A DNA stretch of 64,000 nt from Chryseobacterium sp. T16E-39. Its GTDB lineage: Bacteria > Bacteroidota > Bacteroidia > Flavobacteriales > Weeksellaceae. The stretch spans positions 248,001 to 312,000 of the forward strand of contig NZ_CP022282.1 in the NCBI RefSeq assembly GCF_002216065.1, in the 5' to 3' direction. Both the position numbers and the translations under genes were made by a program. Below the pieces are notes generated by a model. The model did no database searches, was not told the DNA's origin, and saw only the letters and a program-made list of their open reading frames with translations. Shown here piece after piece: positions 36,579-45,719 of this stretch; the stretch's first letter is position 1, and each line of letters opens with the position of its first letter.

Positions 36579-37706
36579 ATGAGTGTAAGTTACATACCAG
36601 AAAAAACAAAAATCCTTCTATGGGGTAAATCGGCAGGTCGTTGTCAATACAGGGGATGCAACACTTCGTTATATAGAGATGATTTGACTCAAGCGGAATT
36701 TAATCAGTGTTATATAGCGCATATTGTTGCAGATAGTCCAAATGGCCCTCGTGGACACGTAACTAGATCGAAAGAATTAAAACAAAGTTTAAGTAATTTA
36801 ATGCTTCTATGTGATACCCACCATAGATTGATAGATAAGGTTGAAGTAGAAAATCATCCAGAAGATGTTCTATTACTAATGAAAAAAGAGCATGAGGACC
36901 GAATTGATCTGATAACAGGAATAAATCCTAATATGAAGAGTGAAATTATCATTTACAAAGCAAGTATTGGTAATAATCCTGTAATGATGACCTACGATTC
37001 TTTAAAAGAATTTTTAATCCCCGAAAAATATCCTGCACGAAACGGAGCAACTGATCTTAGTATTTCGAACTCCACTTCAGTGGATTCCAGAAAAACATTT
37101 TGGGAGCTTCAATTAGAAAATCTAGATGATCAATTTAAAGAACAGGTATTGCCTAAATTAAGAAAGTCAGAACTGTCACACATATCTTTATTTGCGATGG
37201 CTCCAATCCCATTATTAATAAAACTGGGTACATATCTAAATGATATTCAGCAATTAGATGTTCGTCAAAAAAGAAGAAATCCAGACACGTGGAAATTTAA
37301 TGATGATATAGATACAGTTTACAACTTTACAACTGCGCAAGATATAAAAGCGCAAGTAGCTTTAAAGATAGAATTAAGTGATAATGTTGCGGATGAGAGA
37401 ATAATAAGGGTATTAGGTGATAATATTTCAATATACAGTATAAGCATAAACCATCCAAGCAATGATTTTGTAAAATCAAGGAAACAAATTATTGATTTTG
37501 GAGAAAAAATTAAAGAAGCTTTTCGAGAAATTAAAAAGATACACGGACAAGATGTTTTATTAAATATATTTCCAGCAATGCCTATTTCATTAGCCATACA
37601 ATTAGGAAGAGTTTGGATGCCTAAAGCGGATGTGTCCATGAAAATATTTGATCAGAATTATATTTTAGGAGGTTTTGTTGAGGCCTTTGAAATTAGAAAC
37701 TTTTAA
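36579..37706 (+). CDS. CBASS effector: HNH endonuclease with SAVED domain (Cap5-like)
   Basis: 375 residues. The N-terminal HNH nuclease (about 1-110) has RCQYRGCN as the first zinc knuckle, AHIVADSPNGPRG (His48) and NLMLLCDTHHRLID (Asn73, Cys78, His81-82). A linker leads to a C-terminal SAVED domain (about 175-375), including FREIKKIHGQDVLLNIFPA and ISLAIQLGRVWMPKADV. In this family, binding of the cyclic nucleotide drives tetramer formation and indiscriminate cutting of double-stranded DNA, killing the infected cell. It starts 10 bases after the E2 gene and ends before a strong terminator. Confidence 0.93.
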   Translation: MSVSYIPEKTKILLWGKSAGRCQYRGCNTSLYRDDLTQAEFNQCYIAHIVADSPNGPRGHVTRSKELKQSLSNLMLLCDTHHRLIDKVEVENHPEDVLLLMKKEHEDRIDLITGINPNMKSEIIIYKASIGNNPVMMTYDSLKEFLIPEKYPARNGATDLSISNSTSVDSRKTFWELQLENLDDQFKEQVLPKLRKSELSHISLFAMAPIPLLIKLGTYLNDIQQLDVRQKRRNPDTWKFNDDIDTVYNFTTAQDIKAQVALKIELSDNVADERIIRVLGDNISIYSISINHPSNDFVKSRKQIIDFGEKIKEAFREIKKIHGQDVLLNIFPAMPISLAIQLGRVWMPKADVSMKIFDQNYILGGFVEAFEIRNF

Positions 37707-37782
37707 TTTAGGTGAAAAAGTCCTTTTTCGATTAAAATGAGATAGCTTGATATTGTTAGTAAACAGCAAAATTAAATCGTGT

Positions 37783-37828
37783 AAAATAAGAGAAAATCCT
37801 GACGAGAGTTAGGATTTTCTCTTATTTT
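37783..37828 (+). terminator. Bidirectional terminator between CBASS and the XRE gene
   Basis: A perfect 18-bp stem (37783-37800 with 37811-37828) and 10-base loop, with A and T tracts at its foot, so it can act on both strands. The stop codon of the convergent XRE gene lies at the loop/stem border (37809-37811). Confidence 0.88.
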
Positions 37829-38117
37829 GATTTTTGAATTTTTCTTCCAAAAGTATTGTTTCGGTTATGATTGCATCAAGTTGGCTCTGATTTAATTTAG
37901 AAACAACAAGAATTATATCAATTTCTAAAAAATTACAAATATTGGTAATAATTTCAATAGTTGGATTGGTTTTTCCTCTTTCTATTCTGCCAATGTAATC
38001 TTTAGAAAGGTCTACTTCAGTTGCTAGTTGAAATTGTGATAATCCTTTTCTTAATCGGTATAATTTAAAAATAATTCCGATTTGACTTTTTATTTCTTCA
38101 GAGTCCCATTTATACAT
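37809..38117 (-). CDS. XRE-family helix-turn-helix regulator
   Basis: A 102-residue protein with a Cro/CI-type helix-turn-helix: LRKGLSQFQLATEVDLSKDY, then IGRIERGKTNPTIEIITNI. The C-terminal third (about 75-102) is short and helical. It is convergent with the CBASS operon and divergent from the long leader of the TlpA/SusCD genes, so it could control either neighbour or itself. A palindrome AAGTTAC-N6-GTAACTT at 38198-38217 is a possible binding site. No toxin gene adjoins it, so a toxin-antitoxin role is not supported. Confidence 0.85.
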   Translation of the reverse strand: MYKWDSEEIKSQIGIIFKLYRLRKGLSQFQLATEVDLSKDYIGRIERGKTNPTIEIITNICNFLEIDIILVVSKLNQSQLDAIITETILLEEKFKNQNKRKS

Positions 38118-38183
38118 TTAGTAAATTTTGGGAATAATTACATTTTTCATAGAGACTTATAAGACGTTATGATTATTTTTTAT

Positions 38184-38217
38184 TATATTTGCTAAATAAG
38201 TTACTGTAAAGTAACTT
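38184..38217 (+). promoter_or_regulatory. Possible promoter and palindrome at the start of the SusCD leader
   Basis: TATATTTG (38184-38191) resembles a -7 box but lacks a TTG at the usual spacing. Directly after it lies the inverted repeat AAGTTAC-TGTAAA-GTAACTT (38198-38217). A regulator such as the divergent XRE protein could bind there. The assignment is tentative. Confidence 0.3.
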
Positions 38218-38261
38218 TGCGATACTTCGACGAAATATTAGAAGCTATTGCTTAGAATCTT

Positions 38262-38368
38262 GTAATAGAAAACTGGTAATTTTTAAGAGACAAGACAATA
38301 AGCAGGAAGCTCACGACCTAGGCGTGGGCTCTCTTATCTGTCTCAAGGTATACCAGTACCTCTATTAC
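38262..38368 (+). ncRNA. Nested stem structure: candidate structured RNA in the leader
   Basis: Five stems nest in perfect order over 107 bases: GTAATAG (38262) with CTATTAC (38362); ACTGGTA (38272) with TACCAGT (38351); GAGACA (38287) with TGTCTC (38339); ATAAG (38298) with CTTAT (38333); AGCTCACG (38308) with CGTGGGCT (38323, one G-U pair). The loop is about 7 bases. It contains no credible reading frame and lies about 370 bases before the TlpA-like gene. It may be a small RNA or a regulatory leader element. I do not recognise it as a known riboswitch. Confidence 0.5.
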
Positions 38369-38735
38369 GGATAATGTAGAGCTCCACGTCGTTTTTATTT
38401 CCAATGCTGTCCGCTATTTCTACAATCTAAGCCGCTTTCAAAATACAGTATCATAAGACACGATACAGTGAGGTGTACAACTCATTGCGGCTATACAGCT
38501 TTCACGGGACAAAAATTTCATTCATATAATTTTTTATGATTGTTTGGGCAGGAGGTTTACCTCCCAAAAGGAAGCCTCCTCTCAAGCATATCATTGTAAG
38601 CAATAACTAAAATAGATATAAGACACAGATAATTTACAGTAACTATTAGAAAAAAGAAAAGCCCTTTCCTCAGTTTGCAGACCACAGGAAAGAGCATAAG
38701 AGTCATTAATAATCATTAAAAACCTATTCAAAAAT
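38369..38735 (+). other. Rest of the long leader before the TlpA/SusCD genes
   Basis: No gene is seen. Further pairing is possible: AGCCGC (38430-38435) with GCGGCT (38487-38492) around an inner GTATC/GATAC (38448-38452, 38462-38466). At 38543-38580, GGAGG (38551-38555) can pair either with CCTCC (38560-38564) or, as AGGAGG (38550-38555), with CCTCCT (38575-38580). These two hairpins exclude each other, as in attenuators. The start codon of the next gene is 156 bases further on. Confidence 0.4.
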
Positions 38736-40037
38736 ATGAAAAATATTTTTTGCAGGGGATCTATGTCCCTTGCTTTTACCATTGTGGCAGCGACCACATC
38801 CTTTGCCCAGAACAAATCTCTTAAAATCGGAGATTCGCTTCCTGAAAGTTTTTGGACAACACCTTTACAGGTTGTCAACCATCCTCAGAAAACCATTCAT
38901 CTTTCAGAGGATAAAAACAAATTAATACTGATAGATTTTTGGAGTACCTGGTGCAGTGCCTGCCTGATGAGCCTCCCTAAAATTGAAACCTTACAGCAAA
39001 AATTTGGAAACAAGGTGAAAATACTTCCTGTAAGCAGTCAGGATAAATCCGCTTTGGACAAATTCTTCGCTTCTTCAAACGGAAAGAAGTATAAAAGTAT
39101 GATGTCCACTTATGAGGATAAAGCACTTCACAGTCTTTTCCCTCACGCAGGTGTTCCATTCATCATATGGATCAAGGACGGAAAACTATTCAACTCCACA
39201 GACGCAGGACAGCTCACTGAACAGACCATCAAGGAGGTACTGAATGGAGATAAATCATCTTTGCAGACCATTATCCAAATGGACAGAGCAAGACCATTGA
39301 TGCTATCTGAAGATTATGGCCGTCAAAGAAATGTCCAACTCCTCAATTATTCATTCTTTGCCAAAGGACAAATCCCTGACATTGGTGCAGGAGGAACTTA
39401 TCGTAAAACAGCATCAGGAAAAATTCACGGCAGACAGTTCACCAACCAGCCATTATGGGATATATATTATCCTATAGGATACGAGCTTATCAAACAACAG
39501 GATAAAATATCTTTCACGGAAAAAAGGATAATTATCGATGTCAAGGAACCAAAACAATTAATGCTGATAGAAAAAGCAGACGGTTCAAATGATGGAACAA
39601 ACCTTTATAACTATGAGTTCATTATTCCCGAACAGAAATCTGACTCTCTCTACACTTATATGCTGGAAGACCTCAATCGTTATTCAGGTTATAGCGTAAC
39701 CTTTGAGAAAAGACCTGTACAATGTCTCGTTCTTGTAAGAACAAGTACCAAAGATAAACTGGCAACCAAAGGAGGTGAAAAGCGTTCCACCTTTCCACAA
39801 ACCCCATCCATCCTTAAAAATGTACCGCTTAAAAATATGGTCAATATGCTGAATGGTGAGATTCCCATCACGGAATTATTTATCGATGAGACAGGATACA
39901 CGGGCAATGTTGATCTGGAGGTTTCGGGAGTCAAGGATATTGTCAGCTTAAAAAAAGAGCTTCAGAAATACGACCTTGACCTCATCCCTCAGGAACGTCA
40001 GGTTTTGATGATGGTCATTAGAGACCAACGGAATTAA
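38736..40037 (+). CDS. TlpA-like thioredoxin-fold protein with STN-like C-terminus
   Basis: A 433-residue exported protein. A signal peptide (about 1-24, ending SFAQ) is followed by a thioredoxin-fold domain (about 30-165) with the redox motif FWSTWCSACLMSLP and the cis-proline loop GVPFIIW. The rest, about 170-433, is not thioredoxin; the end (LEVSGVKDIVSLKKELQKYD) resembles the short secretin/TonB STN fold. It acts in the periplasm, probably as a thiol-disulfide enzyme or as part of the SusCD uptake complex. SusC starts 57 bases downstream. The family is frequent in Bacteroidota, but the substrate is unknown. Confidence 0.82.
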   Translation: MKNIFCRGSMSLAFTIVAATTSFAQNKSLKIGDSLPESFWTTPLQVVNHPQKTIHLSEDKNKLILIDFWSTWCSACLMSLPKIETLQQKFGNKVKILPVSSQDKSALDKFFASSNGKKYKSMMSTYEDKALHSLFPHAGVPFIIWIKDGKLFNSTDAGQLTEQTIKEVLNGDKSSLQTIIQMDRARPLMLSEDYGRQRNVQLLNYSFFAKGQIPDIGAGGTYRKTASGKIHGRQFTNQPLWDIYYPIGYELIKQQDKISFTEKRIIIDVKEPKQLMLIEKADGSNDGTNLYNYEFIIPEQKSDSLYTYMLEDLNRYSGYSVTFEKRPVQCLVLVRTSTKDKLATKGGEKRSTFPQTPSILKNVPLKNMVNMLNGEIPITELFIDETGYTGNVDLEVSGVKDIVSLKKELQKYDLDLIPQERQVLMMVIRDQRN

Positions 40038-40094
40038 ACATTCCACCGCTTGAAAAATCATTGAATTTACATTAATGCAAAACTATATCAGACT

Positions 40095-43000
40095 ATGAAG
40101 AAATTATTAGTGCTTCCTGTCCTATGTTACTGTGTGCCTATAATGGCACAGCAGATGTTTACAGGAAGTGTTATCGACGAAACAACCCGCTTACCTGTAT
40201 CAGGAGCAACCATCGCTATTCAAAACTCCAAAACGGTTACGACTACGGACAGGTATGGAAATTTCAGTCTTACCACCAATGACAAAAAGATTAATCTTGT
40301 GATACTTGGAAGAGGTTATGAAGAAAAGATTATTGTATTAAAGCTTCCTTTGAAAGAACCTTTAAAAATCAATTTATCCGAAAAGGTAGCCCAAATTGAT
40401 GAAGTGGTACTCACAACAGGGTATCAGAAAATCCCTAAAGAACGTTCCACCGGTTCTTTCTCATCCGTGAGTAATGCAGCTCTAAATACACAGGTTTCCA
40501 CCAATATCCTTGACCGTTTAGCTGCTACAGCCAATGGAATCGTTATCAATAAAGGAACATCACAAGGAGGCTCACAGATTATGGTCAGAGGATTAAGCAC
40601 CATTCAAGGACCTAAATCACCTTTGATTGTCGTAGATAACTTTCCTTATGATGGCGATATCAGCAATATCGACCCCAACATTGTTGAAAACATTACAGTC
40701 CTTAAAGATGCTGCCGCATCAAGCATCTGGGGAGCAAGAGCCGCCAACGGTGTGATTGTCATCACGACCAAAACAGCAAAATATAATCAGCCTGTGACGG
40801 TTAATTTCAACACGTACTTAATGACCAGTCCCAAGCCTGATTTCAATTATCTGAAAACAATGTCAAGTTCTGACTTTATTGATGTGGAACAGGAACTATT
40901 CAAGAAGAATTTTTACAACACCGATATCAATTCCACAAGTCATCCTGTATTATCTCCTGTGGTTGACCTTTTGAATAAAGAAAAGAAAGGATTGATTTCA
41001 TCCGAATATGTACGAAATGAAATAGAGCGTTTGAAAACGATTGATTCCCGTGACCAGTTCAGAAGATATATGTACCAGCCTTTGGAGAACAGACAGTATT
41101 CACTGAGTATGGTTGGCGGAGCTCCTCAGTTTTCTTGGACTTCATCTTTAGGGTATGATGACAATATCGGAAATCTCGGAGAAAAATACGAACGTGTTAA
41201 TCTCCGCTTCCAGAATACCTGGCAACCTCTAAAGAACCTGACTTTAAACACAGGAATCTTCTTTATCCATTCAGCGACCCAAAGCGGGCGCAGTGCTTTT
41301 GGAAGCATTATTATGAAAACCAATTCGGTTCCCTATATGGAAATGGCAGACGCATTCGGAAATCCGTTGGCAGTTTCAAAATCGTATGAGCAGGACTATA
41401 AATCAGCATTAGGCAACGGAAAATTACTGGACTGGAATTATTATCCGCTTACCGATTGGGAGCACAATACTGCTAAAAGCAAAAGTTCGGAAATCATTCT
41501 CAACGCAGGATTGAACTATAAACTACTAAAAGGATTGGATGTTGATATAAAATATCAGTATCAGCGAACCACAGGATTCTCCAATACAATGTATTATGAG
41601 GGAAGTTACTTTGTAAGAGATTATGTGAACAGATTCACAGTCATTAATTCCGACGGCAGTCTGACCTACAATGTACCCAAAGGAGCGATAGTAGATAAGA
41701 CCAACTCGCAATTGCTTATTAACAACTTTAGAGGGCAGTTGAATTTCAATAGAAGCTTTGGCAAACATCAAGTTTCAGCCATTTTTGGAAGTGAAGTAAG
41801 GGATTCGAATTCACAGTCGAGCAATAACCGATATTATGGTTATGACCCTAACAACCTTTCCTTTGGAATGGTAGACCTCAGCAAGAGATTCCCAATTATT
41901 GCAGGAGGTACAGCCTTTATCGATAATCTGAATTCTTTGAGAGAATCGACCAATCGTTTTGTATCGGTCTATGCCAATGCAGCCTACACCTATGATAACC
42001 GATATACCGTATCGGGAAGTGCCCGCCGTGATGCCAGCAACCTATTTGGATTGAAGACCAATGACCAGTGGAATCCTTTCTGGTCGGCAGGATTTTCTTG
42101 GAATGTAGGAAATGAAAAGTTCTATTCTGTGAGCTGGCTTCCGAATCTGAAGTTAAGAGGTTCTTATGGTTACAACGGGAATATCAATCCTGCGATGGTT
42201 GCCGTAACAACAATTGCATTGTTAGGTGTTTCAACCTACACTCAGGAGCAGATGGCAAGATTTGACAATTACTACAATCCCCAGCTTCGTTGGGAAACGG
42301 TCAGAATGGTGAATGCAGGATTGGATTTTGCAACCAAAAATAACCGAATCTCACTTTCAGTGGAGTATTTCCAGAAGAAAGGAGAAAATCTTTTCGGACA
42401 GGTTCCGTTGGACTATACCATTGGAATAAGCAGTCTTGTATGGAATGTTGCAGGAATTGAAGGGAAAGGCGTTGATGTGGAACTCAAGACCATTAACATC
42501 AATAAATCCTTCAGATGGCTTACCACCATTAACTTCAGTACCTACAAAGATGAAGTGACAAAATATTATCCTAGCAGTACTATGGCAAGGAATTTTGTAC
42601 TTGCCTCTGTCCCGATTTCAGGAATTGAGGGATTGCCTGTGTATTCGATGTTCGGTTACCAGTGGGCAGGACTAGACCCTCAGACAGGTGATCCAAGAGG
42701 TTATCTTGACGGAGAAGTCAGTAAAGATTACGCCAACATAATGGGAGGTGATGTCAAAGACCTGCAGTATTTTGGTTCTGCTGTACCTACTGTTTATGGT
42801 TCTTTCACGAATACATTTGCCTATAAACAATTAAGCCTTGATGTCGGAATTACCTATAAGCTGGGTTATTATTTCAGAAAACCATCCATTAATTATACGA
42901 GCTTATTCAGAGAATGGAACGGTCACAGCGATTACGAACAAAGATGGCAGAAACCGGGCGATGAAGCTTTTACCAATGTGCCTTCCAATCTCTATCAGAC

Positions 43001-43274
43001 GAATTCCAACAGGGATGCATTCTATTCAGGCTCTGCTGCACTTATTGAAAAAGGCGACCACATCCGTCTGCAGTACATCAATCTCGGATATGAGGTCAGC
43101 AAAAGACAATGGCAAAGTTTGCCGCTCAAAAGTCTTCAACTGTTTGCCAATGTGAGCAATCTCGGAATACTCTGGCAAGAGAGCAAAAGTGGAATCGACC
43201 CTGATTTCAATTTGGGAAACAACACCTTAAAACCTCCTATGACCTTTACCTTAGGATTAAAAGCTAAATTTTAA
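40095..43274 (+). CDS. SusC/RagA-family TonB-linked outer membrane protein
   Basis: A 1059-residue outer membrane transporter. It has a signal peptide (cleaved near IMAQQ), a carboxypeptidase-regulatory-like domain (about 20-105, GSVIDETTRLPVSGATIAI), a TonB-dependent plug (about 115-230, with VRGLSTIQGPKSPLIVVDN and GARAANGVIVITTK) and a beta-barrel ending in phenylalanine (LGLKAKF). It takes up a substrate too large for porins together with the SusD lipoprotein 11 bases downstream. No glycoside hydrolase or peptidase is nearby to reveal the substrate. Confidence 0.93.
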   Translation: MKKLLVLPVLCYCVPIMAQQMFTGSVIDETTRLPVSGATIAIQNSKTVTTTDRYGNFSLTTNDKKINLVILGRGYEEKIIVLKLPLKEPLKINLSEKVAQIDEVVLTTGYQKIPKERSTGSFSSVSNAALNTQVSTNILDRLAATANGIVINKGTSQGGSQIMVRGLSTIQGPKSPLIVVDNFPYDGDISNIDPNIVENITVLKDAAASSIWGARAANGVIVITTKTAKYNQPVTVNFNTYLMTSPKPDFNYLKTMSSSDFIDVEQELFKKNFYNTDINSTSHPVLSPVVDLLNKEKKGLISSEYVRNEIERLKTIDSRDQFRRYMYQPLENRQYSLSMVGGAPQFSWTSSLGYDDNIGNLGEKYERVNLRFQNTWQPLKNLTLNTGIFFIHSATQSGRSAFGSIIMKTNSVPYMEMADAFGNPLAVSKSYEQDYKSALGNGKLLDWNYYPLTDWEHNTAKSKSSEIILNAGLNYKLLKGLDVDIKYQYQRTTGFSNTMYYEGSYFVRDYVNRFTVINSDGSLTYNVPKGAIVDKTNSQLLINNFRGQLNFNRSFGKHQVSAIFGSEVRDSNSQSSNNRYYGYDPNNLSFGMVDLSKRFPIIAGGTAFIDNLNSLRESTNRFVSVYANAAYTYDNRYTVSGSARRDASNLFGLKTNDQWNPFWSAGFSWNVGNEKFYSVSWLPNLKLRGSYGYNGNINPAMVAVTTIALLGVSTYTQEQMARFDNYYNPQLRWETVRMVNAGLDFATKNNRISLSVEYFQKKGENLFGQVPLDYTIGISSLVWNVAGIEGKGVDVELKTININKSFRWLTTINFSTYKDEVTKYYPSSTMARNFVLASVPISGIEGLPVYSMFGYQWAGLDPQTGDPRGYLDGEVSKDYANIMGGDVKDLQYFGSAVPTVYGSFTNTFAYKQLSLDVGITYKLGYYFRKPSINYTSLFREWNGHSDYEQRWQKPGDEAFTNVPSNLYQTNSNRDAFYSGSAALIEKGDHIRLQYINLGYEVSKRQWQSLPLKSLQLFANVSNLGILWQESKSGIDPDFNLGNNTLKPPMTFTLGLKAKF

Positions 43275-43285
43275 AATCGATAGAA

Positions 43286-44635
43286 ATGAGAAAAACTAAA
43301 ATACTTTTAATATCATTATCATTAATTCTAATCTCGTTTGGATGCAGTGATTTTTTAGACGAGAAGTCTGACCTGAAATTGGCAACTCCCGATAGATTGG
43401 AGGACAACCAGATGCTTCTCAACAATTATGGTTTCTTAAATGTGGAGTTTGCATCAAGTGGAGAAACGAGTTCGGATGACTACTATCTTACAGATGCTGA
43501 TTATGATGGCTTAAGCTTCGAAGAATCCAAACGTCTTTACACTTGGATGCCGGATATTGTAGCCCCTCCCATTGAATCAGGAAACGATTGGTCTACCTGC
43601 TATAGAAGTATATATATCTGCAATGCCGTTTTGTTTAACATGCAGGATAAGAATTTTACAGGTGAGCAGGCAGATAATATCAGAGGTCAAGCTTTGGCAC
43701 TTCGTGCTTTCCGATACCTGGATGCCGCTCAGATATGGTGTAAGGCTTATAATCCACAAACCGCAGGAACCGATTTAGGGCTTCCGCTAAGACTTGACCC
43801 TGATATGAATATTCCGTCGGTACGCTCAACAGTCAAGCAGACCTATGACCAGATCATCAGTGACCTGCAGACTGCAATACCATTGCTCTTACCTAAGCAG
43901 ATTTCAGGGATGCGCATATCGAGAGCCGCTGCTTACGGTTTATTGGCTCGCACTTATCTTTTTATGGGGGATTATGACAATGCGCTTTATAATACTCAGC
44001 AGGCGCTCAGCATCAATAATGACCTGATGGATTTTAATACGCTGAATCCCAATGCTGATTATCCCATTGAGGAAATGAATAAGGAAGTTCTTTTATGGAC
44101 AGCACTAACTTACGAATCTCATTTAATGCCTGCAAAGATTCCAGACCATATTTATCAGATGTATGATAGCAATGATTTACGAAAAACTATGTTTTTCAAT
44201 AAGAATGCAGATAATGAAGTTTTATTCAAAGGCTACTACAACAATGTCAATGGACCATTAGTGAGTGTGGCAACTGATGAACTTTATTTAATGGCTGCCG
44301 AATGTAATGTAAGACTGAATAAGGTTCTGGAAGGTATGGGGTATCTCAACAACCTGCTTGCCAAAAGATGGAAGACAGGAACTTATGTTCTGATAACAGC
44401 CGGTTCACAAACAGATGCTCTGAATATTATTTTAAAGGAAAGAAGAAAAGAGCTTTTGATTCGTGGACTAAGATGGTCTGACCTAAAAAGGTACAATCGT
44501 GATGGGGCGAATATTACATTGACCAGAACTGTGAACGGGCAAACCTACACTTTACCACCCAATGACCTGCGATATGCAATAGCAATTCCTGAGGATATTA
44601 TTACTCTTACAGGAATGCCTCAGAATCCAAGATAG
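43286..44635 (+). CDS. SusD/RagB-family outer membrane lipoprotein
   Basis: A 449-residue lipoprotein with a lipobox ending in the cysteine of LISFGCSDFLDE. It contains TPR-like helices typical of SusD, such as RGQALALRAFRYLDAAQIWC, and the family's C-terminal ERRKELLIRGLRWSDLKRYN. It forms the lid of the SusC channel at the cell surface. It completes the TlpA-SusC-SusD operon, which ends in a strong terminator. Confidence 0.92.
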   Translation: MRKTKILLISLSLILISFGCSDFLDEKSDLKLATPDRLEDNQMLLNNYGFLNVEFASSGETSSDDYYLTDADYDGLSFEESKRLYTWMPDIVAPPIESGNDWSTCYRSIYICNAVLFNMQDKNFTGEQADNIRGQALALRAFRYLDAAQIWCKAYNPQTAGTDLGLPLRLDPDMNIPSVRSTVKQTYDQIISDLQTAIPLLLPKQISGMRISRAAAYGLLARTYLFMGDYDNALYNTQQALSINNDLMDFNTLNPNADYPIEEMNKEVLLWTALTYESHLMPAKIPDHIYQMYDSNDLRKTMFFNKNADNEVLFKGYYNNVNGPLVSVATDELYLMAAECNVRLNKVLEGMGYLNNLLAKRWKTGTYVLITAGSQTDALNIILKERRKELLIRGLRWSDLKRYNRDGANITLTRTVNGQTYTLPPNDLRYAIAIPEDIITLTGMPQNPR

Positions 44636-44642
44636 AAAATAA

Positions 44643-44676
44643 TAGGGTTGACAATATTTTGTCAACCCTACTTTTT
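44643..44676 (+). terminator. Intrinsic terminator after the SusD gene
   Basis: A perfect 12-bp stem (TAGGGTTGACAA / TTGTCAACCCTA) with loop TATT, followed by C and a T run. It separates the SusD gene from the convergent small-protein gene at 44697. Confidence 0.88.
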
Positions 44677-44696
44677 AATACTGATTGAAAGGACTA

Positions 44697-45011
44697 TTAT
44701 TGTCTTCTTTCACTAGGATGAATAGCAAGGACCTGGGGATTAGTTAATCCTCCAATCACATCAACCAGGTCTTGTCCCTCAGGAACTGTGATTGTACAAG
44801 GTTTATTTCCTGTTGTCAGACAAGATGAACCTGCTCCCTCTGCCCAGTTGGACACATTAGAGAATGCACCAGCCGCAACACTGTTACTATTATAAAAATA
44901 TTGCATTGGTTCTGCCTTTTTTTCGATAATTTTAAAAGACATCACTGAACCTGTAAACATAACAGCAGCAATAGCTACCGCATTGATTTTCAAAAATTGA
45001 TTAATTTTCAT
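44697..45011 (-). CDS. Small exported two-cysteine protein, DUF6520-like
   Basis: About 104 residues from the ATG at 45011. A signal-like hydrophobic stretch (VAIAAVMFTGSVMSF) is followed by a short mature part with two cysteines seven residues apart in SSCLTTGNKPCTITV. An ATG at 45035 would add eight residues. It resembles small DUF6520-type proteins of Bacteroidota that I associate with MauE-like genes; this assignment is from memory and not certain. The MauE-like gene is upstream on the same strand and a TlpA-like protein is close, so the pair of cysteines may be a disulfide made or broken by them. The function is unknown. Confidence 0.7.
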   Translation of the reverse strand: MKINQFLKINAVAIAAVMFTGSVMSFKIIEKKAEPMQYFYNSNSVAAGAFSNVSNWAEGAGSSCLTTGNKPCTITVPEGQDLVDVIGGLTNPQVLAIHPSERRQ

Positions 45012-45290
45012 TGTTATGGTCTTTTTATACATCAAAAAAGATTACCTTAAAAACTTTAGAAACCTGTCTGAGAAGTACGAAGAGTAGGTTGAAAAATTAA
45101 TTATACCCATAGATTAACGAATCTTGTCGTACCAAAATATCCCATTCTACATATTCCCAAACAAATTGTTGTTAATAAATTCATTTTAGAAATTTTGATT
45201 GTTAAACAGCTTTCGGCTGTCTAATTTTAAGGTTAAATATTAATAACAAATTCCAATCATAAACATCCGTAAATAATTACGGTAACATAA

Positions 45291-45719
45291 TTACTCAGCA
45301 GGCCTGCTGTATTTTAGATTTAAACCTAAACCAATAATTGAAAGAATGACACAACCAATATTAAAATACAGATGGTGATGCCAGCTCATCTTTTCCAAAA
45401 TTCCTCCGCACGAACAAGGAAGATTATTACTTGTACTTAGTATTAAAGCAATATATCCAGTAAAGATGAGCATCAAAACAAAACTTCCTAACAGTCCTAT
45501 ATTTCTTGTTTTTCGATAGCATAATAATCCTGCAATAAGAACTTCGGCAATGATTATTGTGTAAGGGAGGAATTGCAAAGACCCATTCAACAATGGTGAT
45601 GCTGAAATCTGAACTTGGAAATTCTCAAAATCCAATACCTTACTTATAGCGGCATAGCAGAAAAGAATAACAAAGAAAATGCTTACCGCAAATGGTATTA
45701 TTTTTTTTAAATATTTCAC
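45291..45719 (-). CDS. MauE/DoxX-like redox-associated membrane protein
   Basis: A 142-residue membrane protein with four hydrophobic segments, matching the MauE/DoxX-like group linked to periplasmic disulfide chemistry. The first helix contains FCYAAISKVLDFENFQ and a cysteine pair appears in NNLPCSCGGILEKMSW, as in VKOR/MauE-like redox carriers. It probably passes electrons across the inner membrane for a thioredoxin-like partner. The small two-cysteine protein gene lies 280 bases downstream, and a short hairpin (CCGTAA/TTACGG, 45267-45282) lies between them. Confidence 0.82.
   Translation of the reverse strand: MKYLKKIIPFAVSIFFVILFCYAAISKVLDFENFQVQISASPLLNGSLQFLPYTIIIAEVLIAGLLCYRKTRNIGLLGSFVLMLIFTGYIALILSTSNNLPCSCGGILEKMSWHHHLYFNIGCVILSIIGLGLNLKYSRPAE

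Noticed and set aside
37809..38117. XRE gene as the antitoxin of a toxin-antitoxin pair.
   Set aside because: No small partner gene lies next to it on the same strand; the neighbours are a convergent CBASS operon and a non-coding leader.
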